This document shows positions 35,413 to 44,540 of a stretch of 64,000 bases of DNA, piece by piece. The DNA is taken from assembly GCF_030651495.1 (NCBI RefSeq), contig NZ_JAUSFI010000101.1, positions 1 to 64,000 of the forward strand, read 5' to 3'. A program made the translations under genes and the position numbers. Under the pieces are notes generated by a model that worked only from the letters and a program-made list of their open reading frames with translations, was not told the origin of the DNA and made no database searches. The stretch is from Undibacterium sp. (GTDB lineage Bacteria; Pseudomonadota; Gammaproteobacteria; Burkholderiales; Burkholderiaceae_D). How positions within the stretch are numbered: position 1 is the stretch's first letter; each line of letters opens with the position of its first letter.

Positions 35413-38400
35413 ATGCCGGTCTTGCACACTTCATTCTCAAACCGGGTGACAGGATATTTCGGTGCGTTGTTTATGCTCGCGATGGGCATCATGTTTTTGC
35501 TCTGGTACTTTGGCCTTCCGCAGTGGGGTCTTAACGGCGCCAGTCATCAGCACCTATCTGAAGCAATGCGCGTTTTGGAAATCAAGGCGGATTTTCACCG
35601 GACTCTCATCGACAATGGCATCAAAGAAAGACGCGGCGACGTTCTGATCATCGCTGAAAACAGAACGATCGCAGAACAACTGTCTGATCGAAACCCGGCA
35701 ATTCAACAGGATCTGACGCGGGTATTTGAGCGCTTGCAGCGCGCCTACCCGGACCGCTATCAGCAATTGTCTATTGTAGACCCGGCTAGCAAACTGATAC
35801 GTGCCAGCAGTGAGGCGAGCGATCTGGGGCACAGCTTTAATGACCCCGAACTGATCGCACGTGCCGCGCAGACGGGCGCGACAGAAATAATCACGCAACT
35901 GAAAGTCGCCAACGGTGCCACGGTATTAACCATCGCGCGGCAAATACAGGCTCCGGATGCTGACGGCTACCCGAACGGTCAATTACTTGGCATCCTGATC
36001 GCCTATGTCAATTTGCAGCATATTGCTGGCGAAGGTTTTCAAACCGAAACGTCAAACTTCGATATGCAGGGAACAAGCTTGCTGTTTGATTCGGCCGGGC
36101 AAGTGCTGGCTCGCTTCCCGATCGCTACGGCAGAAAAAAACAGCTTCAACTTAAACAGTCAGGTCGCCCCTGGATTTGAAGGAACCTTACTCGAAACCAA
36201 TGCTAACGGCAAAGAATTGGTGGTGGTATATCGGCATCTTCAGCTTAGCGGTGCACAAGCCTGGACCTTAGTCCACTATGCCAGCAAAGAAGCGGTACTT
36301 AAAGATATCAAAGAGCGCGCCAACAATTTGATACTTATTGGTTTTTTGCTGACCCTAGTCGCCCTGATACTGATCAACCTGGCAGCGCGTCGCCTCACGC
36401 GGCCACTGCATTTACTCTCTCGTACTGCCAGGCAACTCGGCACTGGCGATTTGTCGGTCCGTGCGCTGACCGGGCCACGAGATAGTCGCGAGATCGCTGC
36501 CTTGTCTGATGCATTCAACGGCATGGCCGAGGGCATACAAAAAGTCCAGCATACGCTCGAAGCCAAAGTGCTTGAGCGCACCGCCGAACTGGCCGGAGAA
36601 AGAGATAAAGCACAAGATTACCTCGACATCGCAGGTGTCATGCTGATGGCGCTGGATGTCAATGGTCGAATTACGATGATCAATAAAAAAGGACAGCAGC
36701 TACTTGGTCAAGCAGAAAACGGTTTGATCGGTATTGACTGGTTCGACCACTTTATCCCGCCCGACCAGCGCACTGCAGCGCGGCAAGCATTCCAGCTATT
36801 CATCTCGGGAGCAACGCAAGCCATGGCGAGCCACGAAAATGGCATTCTCAATACGCACGGGCAACAACGCATTTTATCTTGGAGCAATGCCCTGATGCGC
36901 GATAAAGCAGGGGCAGTGGTGGGCATGCTCTCTTCAGGTAAAGACATTACCGACCGCACCGAGGCAGAAGCAACCTTAAAAGAAAGTGAACAACGTTACC
37001 GCACCTTGATTGAATGGTCACCTGAACCGATCAATGTGCAGCGCGACGGAAAAATGATTTATGTGAATCCTGCCGCCATCAGAATGTTTGGCGCAAAGTC
37101 GGCACAAGACCTGCTGGGAAAAACCATGCTCGATCTGGTACACCCAGACTTTCATCAAATCGCGCTGGCGCGGGCGAAAAATGTCATCAATCATGGTGCC
37201 GGCGCACCGATGGTCGAGATGCGTTTACTCAAGCTAGATGGCGCCGTCATCGATGTGGAAATCGAAGGGACATCTATCGTCTATGACGGTGCGCCAGCCA
37301 TACACGTGATCATGCGCGACATCTCCCAGCGCAAGCGAGCCGAGGAAGATCTGCGCATCGCCGCCATCGCCTTTGAGTCACAAGAAGGCATGTACATTAC
37401 CAACGCCGATTGGGTCATCCTGCGGGTCAACAGAGCATTCACCGAGATTACCGGCTATAGCAGCGAACAAGCGGTGGGGCAGACGCCCGAATTGCTCAGG
37501 TCAAGTCGCCATGATGCCGCTTTTTTCCGCGCCATCACGGAAAGCCTGGAGTGCACAGGATCATGGCAAGGAGAAATTTGGGATCGACGTCAACAGGGCG
37601 AGGTATTTCCAGAATGGCTCGCCATCACTGTAGTCAAAGACGATATGGGGCGCATGACGCACTACGTCGGCACCTTTACCGACATCACCCAGCGTAAAAC
37701 CGCCGAAGAAAAAATTAAAAATCTGGCGTTCTTTGATCCATTGACGGGTCTGCCCAATCGTCGGCTCTTGATGGATCGCCTAGAACAAGCGCTAGCGGGC
37801 GGAACCCGTCATCAGCGCAAAGGGGCACTGCTGTTTGTCGATTTGGATGATTTCAAAACCCTCAACGACACACTAGGGCATGACAAGGGCGATCTGCTGC
37901 TGCAACAGGTCGCCACGCGTTTAACGACTTGCATCCGCGACGGCGACACCGTGGCCCGTCTGGGCGGTGATGAATTTGTGGTAATGCTGGAAGACCTGAG
38001 TGAAAACATGCTGGAGGCCGCCACCCAAGCCGAAACTGTCGGTGAAAAAATCATCACTACACTGAACCAAGTCTACCAACTCGCCAGCCATGAACATCAC
38101 AGCACACCGAGTATCGGCGTCACCCTGTTTGGCGAACGGCAAGAAAACATCGATGAGCCATTAAAGCGCGCGGATCTGGCGATGTATCAGGCCAAGGCGG
38201 CCGGACGCAACACGCTGCGCTTCTATGATCCAAGGATGCAAGCCGTCGTCACTGCCCGTGCCGCACTCGAACTTGGTTTGCGTGAGGCGCTGGTAAAAAA
38301 TCAGTTCCGCCTCCACTATCAGGCGCAGGTAACGAGCGAGCACTGGCTGACCGGCGCTGAAGTACTGGTACGCTGGCAGCATCCGCAACGCGGTATGGTG

Positions 38401-39048
38401 TCACCGGCAGAGTTCATCCCGCTGGCCGAAGAGACCGGATTGATTACGGCCATCGGTCACTGGGTGTTAGACAGCGCCTGCACTCAATTGGCAATCTGGG
38501 CCAGGCAGCCAGAGATGGCGCATCTAACAATCGCGGTCAATGTCAGCCCGCGTCAATTCAACCAACGTGATTTTGTCAATCAGGTGTTAACCATCCTGGA
38601 ACATACGGGTGCCAATCCAGAAAGACTCAAACTGGAACTGACTGAAGGCTTATTGGTGTCGAATGTAGAAGATGTCATTGTCAAGATGCGCGCACTCAAG
38701 GAAAAAGGGATAGGGTTTTCACTCGACGATTTTGGTACCGGTTATTCATCGCTGTCTTATTTAAAACGACTCCCGCTGGATCAGCTAAAAATTGACCAGA
38801 GTTTCGTCAGAGATATACTGATAGACAGCAACGATGCGGCCATTGCCAAGATGGTCATCGCCCTGGCAAATAGTTTAGGGCTGGCCGTCATCGCAGAAGG
38901 GGTGGAAACCGAGGCGCAGCGCGATTATCTCGCCAATCAGGGCTGCCATTCCTATCAAGGCTATCTATTTAGCCGCCCGCTACCATTGCAAGAATTTGAG
39001 TCATTAGTGAAGCGCGGCCAACGCCCGCTCTATGAACCACAGGTTTGA
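35413..39048 (+). CDS. Membrane sensor with dCache-like, HAMP, PAS x3, GGDEF and EAL domains
   Basis: The 1211-residue protein has TM1 (about 14-36), a periplasmic dCache-like domain (about 40-290), TM2 (LILIGFLLTLVALILINLAA), HAMP (about 325-375), three PAS domains (about 395-515, 520-640, 645-765), GGDEF (851-855, RLGGDEF, with an RxxD inhibitory site RDGD five residues before it) and EAL at 983-985 as EVLVRW. The EAL catalytic residues NVSPRQF, ELTEGLL, DDFGTGYSSLSYLK and EGVET are present. Both synthesis and hydrolysis of c-di-GMP are possible. It is 5 bp after the binding-protein gene. Confidence 0.92.
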   Translation: MPVLHTSFSNRVTGYFGALFMLAMGIMFLLWYFGLPQWGLNGASHQHLSEAMRVLEIKADFHRTLIDNGIKERRGDVLIIAENRTIAEQLSDRNPAIQQDLTRVFERLQRAYPDRYQQLSIVDPASKLIRASSEASDLGHSFNDPELIARAAQTGATEIITQLKVANGATVLTIARQIQAPDADGYPNGQLLGILIAYVNLQHIAGEGFQTETSNFDMQGTSLLFDSAGQVLARFPIATAEKNSFNLNSQVAPGFEGTLLETNANGKELVVVYRHLQLSGAQAWTLVHYASKEAVLKDIKERANNLILIGFLLTLVALILINLAARRLTRPLHLLSRTARQLGTGDLSVRALTGPRDSREIAALSDAFNGMAEGIQKVQHTLEAKVLERTAELAGERDKAQDYLDIAGVMLMALDVNGRITMINKKGQQLLGQAENGLIGIDWFDHFIPPDQRTAARQAFQLFISGATQAMASHENGILNTHGQQRILSWSNALMRDKAGAVVGMLSSGKDITDRTEAEATLKESEQRYRTLIEWSPEPINVQRDGKMIYVNPAAIRMFGAKSAQDLLGKTMLDLVHPDFHQIALARAKNVINHGAGAPMVEMRLLKLDGAVIDVEIEGTSIVYDGAPAIHVIMRDISQRKRAEEDLRIAAIAFESQEGMYITNADWVILRVNRAFTEITGYSSEQAVGQTPELLRSSRHDAAFFRAITESLECTGSWQGEIWDRRQQGEVFPEWLAITVVKDDMGRMTHYVGTFTDITQRKTAEEKIKNLAFFDPLTGLPNRRLLMDRLEQALAGGTRHQRKGALLFVDLDDFKTLNDTLGHDKGDLLLQQVATRLTTCIRDGDTVARLGGDEFVVMLEDLSENMLEAATQAETVGEKIITTLNQVYQLASHEHHSTPSIGVTLFGERQENIDEPLKRADLAMYQAKAAGRNTLRFYDPRMQAVVTARAALELGLREALVKNQFRLHYQAQVTSEHWLTGAEVLVRWQHPQRGMVSPAEFIPLAEETGLITAIGHWVLDSACTQLAIWARQPEMAHLTIAVNVSPRQFNQRDFVNQVLTILEHTGANPERLKLELTEGLLVSNVEDVIVKMRALKEKGIGFSLDDFGTGYSSLSYLKRLPLDQLKIDQSFVRDILIDSNDAAIAKMVIALANSLGLAVIAEGVETEAQRDYLANQGCHSYQGYLFSRPLPLQEFESLVKRGQRPLYEPQV

Positions 39049-39147
39049 TTGCGTAATGGAATAACTCGCTGGCGAAGCCCAATCGCTAACCGATAGGCTT
39101 TCAAGGTCTTGCTACGGCTTATCAACGGAAAACCATTTTTAAAACAG

Positions 39148-39238
39148 CCCTGCCCCGCTCACGCATATTCCATGCGGCTTACAGGCCAGATGCCGCCAAC
39201 AGGCGCATGGAATATGCGCGCTGGCAGGGTGCCATTTT
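39148..39238. repeat. Intergenic palindrome, REP-like family copy C
   Basis: Inner arms GCATATTCCATGCG (39163-39176) and its complement (39204-39217) are extended by outer CCCTGCC/GGCAGGG (39148-39154 with 39223-39229). Bases 39160-39238 are identical to copy D at 43553-43631. It lies in the convergent gap between the GGDEF/EAL gene and the outer-membrane protein gene. Confidence 0.85.
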
Positions 39239-39353
39239 GAAATGGTGCGTGGCGTCAAGCAACTAGAGGCTTGTACTCACTTCAAGCTGCCGTACCGTCT
39301 TGAAGTGAGCGGCATCGCACGCGCCGCGGGATCGGGGATTGCCCGCTTTGCGC

Positions 39354-40490
39354 TTAAAAATGGTAATGTAAACTGGCATCCAGGCCTAAGGCGCTGGCCT
39401 GATTGATATCCCAGCGATTGCTCCGCAGATGTAAGCGTAGCGGGCCGTAGTCGTAGCCCACGCCGACAGTACGGAAGCGACTTTCATAACTGCCGCTAAA
39501 ACTGCCCCAGCGTGAATGGTAGCTGGCAGATATTTGCGGGATATAAGTACCCTCAAGGTAATCCAGCGCGGAATGCACACTCCAGACACCAAATCGATAA
39601 GTGAGGCTTGCTGTGGCCGAGGCGCCTATGCTGCGTTGTTTGCTCATCTGGCTGTTTTGGCCGGTTAACAACGGCCGGTAATTCACATACCCATCTTGAT
39701 CGTAACTGGTGACATCAGAATTAAGCTGTTTTTGCACCGCAGGCAGATTCGACCAATGCATGCGACTCCAGAGATCGTTCAGCGCCACGTAGGCGCTCAG
39801 CTGCTCACTCAATGGCCATTGCAGCGCCAGCGACACACTGGCGCCCGAACCTGTTTGCGCCACATCTGGCATGAAGGGATATTGGTAACGGGTATTCGAT
39901 TCCTGTGATTGTGCTTTGACGCTATACACGTCATTGCTCTGATAATTGACCTGCCCCTGCAGAGCCATGTCGCGCATGCGCGGATCTGCATAGTAAGTGC
40001 CAGACAACATCAGCAAAGGGGCATCAGCGTTTGCGTTCAAACCCAGACCAGGCAGAGAAAAAGTATGCGCAATACGCAAGCCCGCTGCTGACCACGAGTT
40101 AAATTGCCCATTAATATTAAAATCACGGACTTGCGCCGGACGCTCGCGCTGCTTATACAAATGATAAAACTCGACAGTATCGTGACTAGCATCGACAGAA
40201 CCCTGCTGGCGGTACTCCATGCCGATTTGCCAGCCATCTTTCTCCATACCTAATTCGGCACGGTTGCGCAGTATAAATAGGTTGCGCCCCTGTTTCGGGG
40301 AGTAACCGGTGGACCAATCGCTTTCAAAATTGCGCACAGGAATAGCGTCAGAAGCAGCCAGTAAATTGACTTTTGCATAGACTTGCCACTCCTTCGTGGC
40401 GAGATGCAAAGCTGCCTGCGGATCCGTCAGCGAATACTGTGCAAACGCATTACCGCAGGCAAGGACAGAAATAAGAAAAAAATATCGCAT
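39354..40490 (-). CDS. Predicted outer-membrane beta-barrel protein, function unknown
   Basis: The 378-residue precursor begins with a signal peptide (MRYFFLISVLACGNAFA then QY) and ends in a C-terminal phenylalanine (LGLDASLHYHF), as outer-membrane barrels do. The body alternates amphipathic strands rich in Tyr/Trp/Gly, for example GWQIGMEYRQQGSVDAS and GSFSGSYESRFRTVGVGYDY, consistent with 12 to 18 strands. I do not recognise a family. It is downstream of, and on the same strand as, the large lipoprotein gene but separated from it by a terminator. Confidence 0.7.
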   Translation of the reverse strand: MRYFFLISVLACGNAFAQYSLTDPQAALHLATKEWQVYAKVNLLAASDAIPVRNFESDWSTGYSPKQGRNLFILRNRAELGMEKDGWQIGMEYRQQGSVDASHDTVEFYHLYKQRERPAQVRDFNINGQFNSWSAAGLRIAHTFSLPGLGLNANADAPLLMLSGTYYADPRMRDMALQGQVNYQSNDVYSVKAQSQESNTRYQYPFMPDVAQTGSGASVSLALQWPLSEQLSAYVALNDLWSRMHWSNLPAVQKQLNSDVTSYDQDGYVNYRPLLTGQNSQMSKQRSIGASATASLTYRFGVWSVHSALDYLEGTYIPQISASYHSRWGSFSGSYESRFRTVGVGYDYGPLRLHLRSNRWDINQASALGLDASLHYHF

Positions 40491-40500
40491 GATCTACCAA

Positions 40501-40533
40501 GAAAAAAGCCTGACGGCATGCCGTCAGGCTTAA
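40501..40533 (-). terminator. Terminator of the large lipoprotein gene
   Basis: An 11-bp perfect stem AAGCCTGACGG / CCGTCAGGCTT (40506-40516 with 40521-40531, CATG loop) is followed on the minus strand by TTTTTTC. It sits 24 bp after the lipoprotein stop and 10 bp before the barrel-protein start. Confidence 0.88.
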
Positions 40534-40554
40534 AACAAACAAGAAGTTAAAAAC

Positions 40555-42891
40555 TTACTTCAATGATTCAAAACTGCCATCAGTGTAGGTAATGACGCCT
40601 GTGCTACGATCAAAACTTGCAATTTTGCTACCGTTTTTCAAGACATCGGCAACATTGACTGATTCATTAAATTGCACAGACACGCCGTTAGCGCTGGCGA
40701 TATTGATGACTTTTGGCATCGCACCGTTATCGCTGATCAGTATCGTGTTAGTACCGTCTTCATACTGTCCGGTGAACGCACCAGAGTTAGATGTGACAGG
40801 ATGACCACTCAAGGACAATTTCAAATCAGGACGACCAGCGATACGCAAAATACCAACGAAAGAGGCAGAACCTTTAAGGAAGTTGGTGTCAGTTGTTGCT
40901 ATGCTGCTATCAACATCTGCAAAGTTAGACACTTTCGCAGTCAAAGTACCGTTAAAAAACTCGCTACTGCCGTTATTCAGGCTACCAACGAATTTAAGAT
41001 CGGTCGGCGCATAATCATTGCCGCTCTTATCAGCAGAGAAATTATTCAGTGCCAGAGTACCGACGATTTTGCTATCGATACCAGTCACGCTCAGCGCCAG
41101 ATTCACTTCTTTTACGCCATTAGCCACAACATAACCACCAGCGTCAGGCACAGCACGGATGAAAGAGCCATCCAGCAAATTGATCGCGCCCGATTTGACT
41201 GCACCTATGTAAGAAGCGATCTCGCCCGACAAGGCATATTTCACTGTAGTACTGCCTACTTCTGGAGTGCGCAGGTAATTGATATTCCAGATTTCTTTGT
41301 CGGTAATCTTGACTCCATCAGCATCGGTACGTGCAGGCATGTCACCAGCGATATGGATGTTATTGATGGTAGGACCCGTCAGATCGAAAGCGACCGTACC
41401 TGTCCCTGCGTCGCCTATCGTAGTTTTTGCATCAGCAATCACCAAATTGCTAATCACGCCGCCAGAGCGATTAAAGTACGCGGTTTCCATGCGTGTGCGT
41501 GCAGTGTAGCTAAAGCTGGAAGACGTAACAGGTGTCAACTGTATGGATTTAGTGAACTGCTGTCTGGTTTTGGTAGTATCAACAGTTTGTGTCGGCGCAG
41601 TTGCCGTTGCTGCCAGGCGCGTCAAAAGTGCATCTGTACCCAAAACAGGTTTTTTCTCTAAGCGGCAAAACACGTTATTGGCCGCGCCGCTAATCACAGG
41701 AACTTTTGCAGCGCTGTCGGCATACAAAGTACAGGAACCGACCACACGGCCAAAAAAACGCGGGTTTTGAACGACTTCAGAAGTGATACCGGTATTGCCT
41801 GCATCGGCGTAAGCTTTATACAAAGCAACGCCGTGTGTAGACAATTGCAACCAGTCGGCTAAATCTTGATCCAAAGGTGCAGTGGCTTTGTCAAAATCAG
41901 CCTTCATGGTGTCGACCGGATTGCCCACTGCCCCAGGTTTCAATGCAGCCTGCCATGCGCTGACATTGCTACGCAGACTGGCAAACATCGCCTTGGTGGC
42001 AGGTATTGGAGCAACAACGGTCGAACCGACAGGAATCGTGGCTTGCGTAAACGCCGGTACACCGACCAAAGTAACCAAAGTTGTTTTATTCAAAGAAGTA
42101 TCGGCAGTGACTTTTTCAGCCGCTTCATGGATTGCGCTCTGTACTGCCAAAGGAATGCTCAGATTGCCGTCCTTGAGTTCTACCGCGCCAGAGGTGGCGC
42201 TGACTACGCAGGCCACTTTTTCGCTAATGGTGCCGGAACAACCCAAAGTATTGCTGCTGTCATTGGCAATTTTAGAGAGTGCCGCCAGATGAATACTTTG
42301 TAATTTTTCAGCCGGATCAGTAACACTTGCTGCTGTCGCGCTATTGGCCATGACTGGTTTGGTCGTCAGTGGATTAAAGCCCAACATAGTGATGACACCG
42401 GTTTGTGCTGTCGCCGCATTGGCAGCAGTCAAGCCACCAGTTGCTTTACTGGCAGCCGTCACCAGCATGTCGGTAAACGGAGTGACATAACCTTTGACGC
42501 TAGTCGCTGCTGCGCTATCGAGTTGTACCAAACTACGCATTGTCATCGTCACTGGCATAGCGATATCGGTACCGCTGACTTCATCAGCCATCGTGGTGGC
42601 TGTATCGGCACTGACTTCGACCGTGAACAGGCCGATGTTACTACCCAGGCTGACTGAATAACTGCCGTCAACTGAAGAAGTCCGGGAGGTAACCAGCGGC
42701 TCGGCAGATTTAACGCCAGCGGTGCTGTAAGCGTAGACCTTAACAATACCATTCTTGATCAAGCCTTTGGCGGCAACACCGGTTAGCGTGCGCGTGGTCG
42801 GGTCTACAGCAGCAGTATTACTGCTGCCACCGCCACATGCGGCCAGTGCGCCGGTGATGGCACAAGCTAAAGTTAATCGACTAAATTTCAT
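40555..42891 (-). CDS. Large predicted surface/periplasmic lipoprotein, function unknown
   Basis: The 778-residue precursor starts at 42891 with a lipoprotein signal MKFSRLTLACAITGALAAC followed by GGGSS, giving Cys19 as the lipidated residue. An early segment TRTLTGVAAKGLIKNGIVKV resembles the opening of carboxypeptidase-regulatory or Ig-like domains in bacterial lipoproteins. The rest is rich in Thr, Ser, Ala and Val without recognised motifs; the C-terminal ~300 residues have repeated beta-type segments. A longer frame from 43047 is rejected because it would hide the lipobox. Possibly works with the barrel protein downstream. Confidence 0.75.
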   Translation of the reverse strand: MKFSRLTLACAITGALAACGGGSSNTAAVDPTTRTLTGVAAKGLIKNGIVKVYAYSTAGVKSAEPLVTSRTSSVDGSYSVSLGSNIGLFTVEVSADTATTMADEVSGTDIAMPVTMTMRSLVQLDSAAATSVKGYVTPFTDMLVTAASKATGGLTAANAATAQTGVITMLGFNPLTTKPVMANSATAASVTDPAEKLQSIHLAALSKIANDSSNTLGCSGTISEKVACVVSATSGAVELKDGNLSIPLAVQSAIHEAAEKVTADTSLNKTTLVTLVGVPAFTQATIPVGSTVVAPIPATKAMFASLRSNVSAWQAALKPGAVGNPVDTMKADFDKATAPLDQDLADWLQLSTHGVALYKAYADAGNTGITSEVVQNPRFFGRVVGSCTLYADSAAKVPVISGAANNVFCRLEKKPVLGTDALLTRLAATATAPTQTVDTTKTRQQFTKSIQLTPVTSSSFSYTARTRMETAYFNRSGGVISNLVIADAKTTIGDAGTGTVAFDLTGPTINNIHIAGDMPARTDADGVKITDKEIWNINYLRTPEVGSTTVKYALSGEIASYIGAVKSGAINLLDGSFIRAVPDAGGYVVANGVKEVNLALSVTGIDSKIVGTLALNNFSADKSGNDYAPTDLKFVGSLNNGSSEFFNGTLTAKVSNFADVDSSIATTDTNFLKGSASFVGILRIAGRPDLKLSLSGHPVTSNSGAFTGQYEDGTNTILISDNGAMPKVINIASANGVSVQFNESVNVADVLKNGSKIASFDRSTGVITYTDGSFESLK

Positions 42892-44057
42892 ATTTATGTT
42901 TCTTTCCAAAAAGTGACCTACTGATGAGCCCGCATAGCATGCGGGCCAATAATGCGCTTCAATACTGAGTGTTATTAATGATTGCATGCAACTAGCTGTT
43001 TTGCCTAAGTGCGCGGAGCTTCGACTTGTAAAGTTAAAAGCCAGCATTGCGGTATTTGTTTAAAAATTGGCATCAAACCAATTTTACCGAGCAAGGCATA
43101 TTCCACGCCCCTGATTTTACTTGGTAAGAAGCAAGTTGATTAAAAAAAACTTTTAAAACCGCCTCCCTGGTTTTGCTGATGAGTAGCATTTTAAATGGCG
43201 TATACATAATAAATTTGACCTGCAGCCTGATCTCTATGCCTATCGTCTTCACAGCGAGGCTTGTTGACTTTGATATCAAATGACCATGCTTGCTACGTGC
43301 TAAAAATGCTTAACCAAGACAAGCGATCAGACTGATGATTCAAAGTCTGGCGTTGCAAGTTTGCAACACCAGGCAATATGCGTTTTTCCCATACAAATTG
43401 GAACTGAAATTGCTTCGGAAGTGCAAGATAGCGAAAGATCGATGCATAGTTATTCAGCGATGTATCCCCGTCCCGAGCGGTGATGAACAAAAAGTGAGTC
43501 ATCCATCAGACGACCACCTTCTATAGCAATCTTAAATAGCCACCTCCTCCAGCACGCATATTCCATGCGGCTTACAGGCCAGATGCCGCCAACAGGCGCA
43601 TGGAATATGCGCGCTGGCAGGGTGCCATTTTAAAAATCCCTTTTGCGTTACGCGGTGGCTGACTAACAGGAGAAAGAATCTCCCATGCTACCCCCAAGAC
43701 TAAGGCAGACATGCTGCTACCAATAGCGGTGTCCGCGTCGAGCAAGACGCGCATGGCACCGACGCCAGGCTTGTGATTTTGGCTATTATGAATATTACCA
43801 ATCAGATAACACTAAAAAAGATGGATCAGTTGCATCAATGGTCTGCTCATTTGTTGATGCCATCCAGCTTTTTGATGAAGAAGTATTACAAACGATGATT
43901 TACTTGCCAAGACAGGCATTTCCGAAAATGCCTCAGGCAAATCTCTTTCGTGAATAGAACACAGACATTTTTGAAGCTGACGCAAGCAAACCAAACAGAG
44001 ACTTGCTTGTTTAAACGTACAATACAAAATAATTGACGTGATTATTAAAGGATTCCC
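42892..44057. other. 1.1-kb gene-poor intergenic region
   Basis: Apart from palindrome copy D (43553-43631), no gene is supported. Short frames at 43073-43279, 43293-43502, 43335-43526 and 43572-43754 lack ribosome binding sites and family motifs; the last one runs through the palindrome. The region separates the lipoprotein from tsaE and may be decayed sequence. Confidence 0.55.
43553..43631. repeat. Intergenic palindrome, REP-like family copy D
   Basis: Identical to copy C over 79 bp (C: 39160-39238). The inner stem is GCATATTCCATGCG with its complement. Outside the 79 bp the flanks differ: copy C carries the outer CCCTGCC arm on the left whereas copy D has CCTCCTCCAG. Confidence 0.85.
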
Positions 44058-44540
44058 GTGCATTACAAAACCATTCTGGCCGACGAAGCTGCTACACAAG
44101 CACTAGGTAAAAGCTTGGCGCATTGCCTGATGCCAGGAGTCAGCCTATATTTACATGGGGATCTGGGTGCGGGTAAGACCGCCCTGACCCGTGCTATCTT
44201 GCATGCGGCAGGCCATCAGGGTCATGTTAAAAGTCCGACCTACACGCTGGTAGAACCTTATCAGATTATGCTGCGGCAGCAATCTATCAAACTCATGCAT
44301 TTTGATCTGTATCGGATGATCAGCGCCGATGAATTTCTGGAGGCTGGATTTAGAGAAGAATTCAATGATGCCAATATTTGTATCGTTGAATGGCCAGAGA
44401 AGGCCGATGGCATACTTCCGACACCGGATATTCATATTTTTTTAAGCATCGCAGGCTCTGGTCGTAAGGTAGAATTACAAGCCTTGACCGACAAAGGTAA
44501 TGAATGTCTCGCACTACTTCACTTCGCACCCAATCTGTAA
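44058..44540 (+). CDS. tsaE: tRNA threonylcarbamoyladenosine biosynthesis ATPase TsaE
   Basis: TsaE is the ATPase that supports TsaB-TsaD in making t6A on ANN-decoding tRNAs. The 160-residue protein has Walker A GDLGAGKTALTRAIL, the family segment VKSPTYTLVEPY, and the conserved HFDLYRM and EWPEKADG. The start is GTG at 44058 with AAAGGA 5 bp upstream. It overlaps the amidase gene by 37 bp, the common tsaE-amiC arrangement in this group. Confidence 0.94.
   Translation: MHYKTILADEAATQALGKSLAHCLMPGVSLYLHGDLGAGKTALTRAILHAAGHQGHVKSPTYTLVEPYQIMLRQQSIKLMHFDLYRMISADEFLEAGFREEFNDANICIVEWPEKADGILPTPDIHIFLSIAGSGRKVELQALTDKGNECLALLHFAPNL

Noticed and set aside
40672-41661. 329-codon open frame antisense to the large lipoprotein gene
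   Set aside because: No ribosome binding site or family motif; the opposite strand has a lipoprotein signal, a terminator and consistent protein-like composition.
43572-43754. 60-codon minus-strand frame ending in the palindrome
   Set aside because: It reads through repeat copy D and has no supporting signal.
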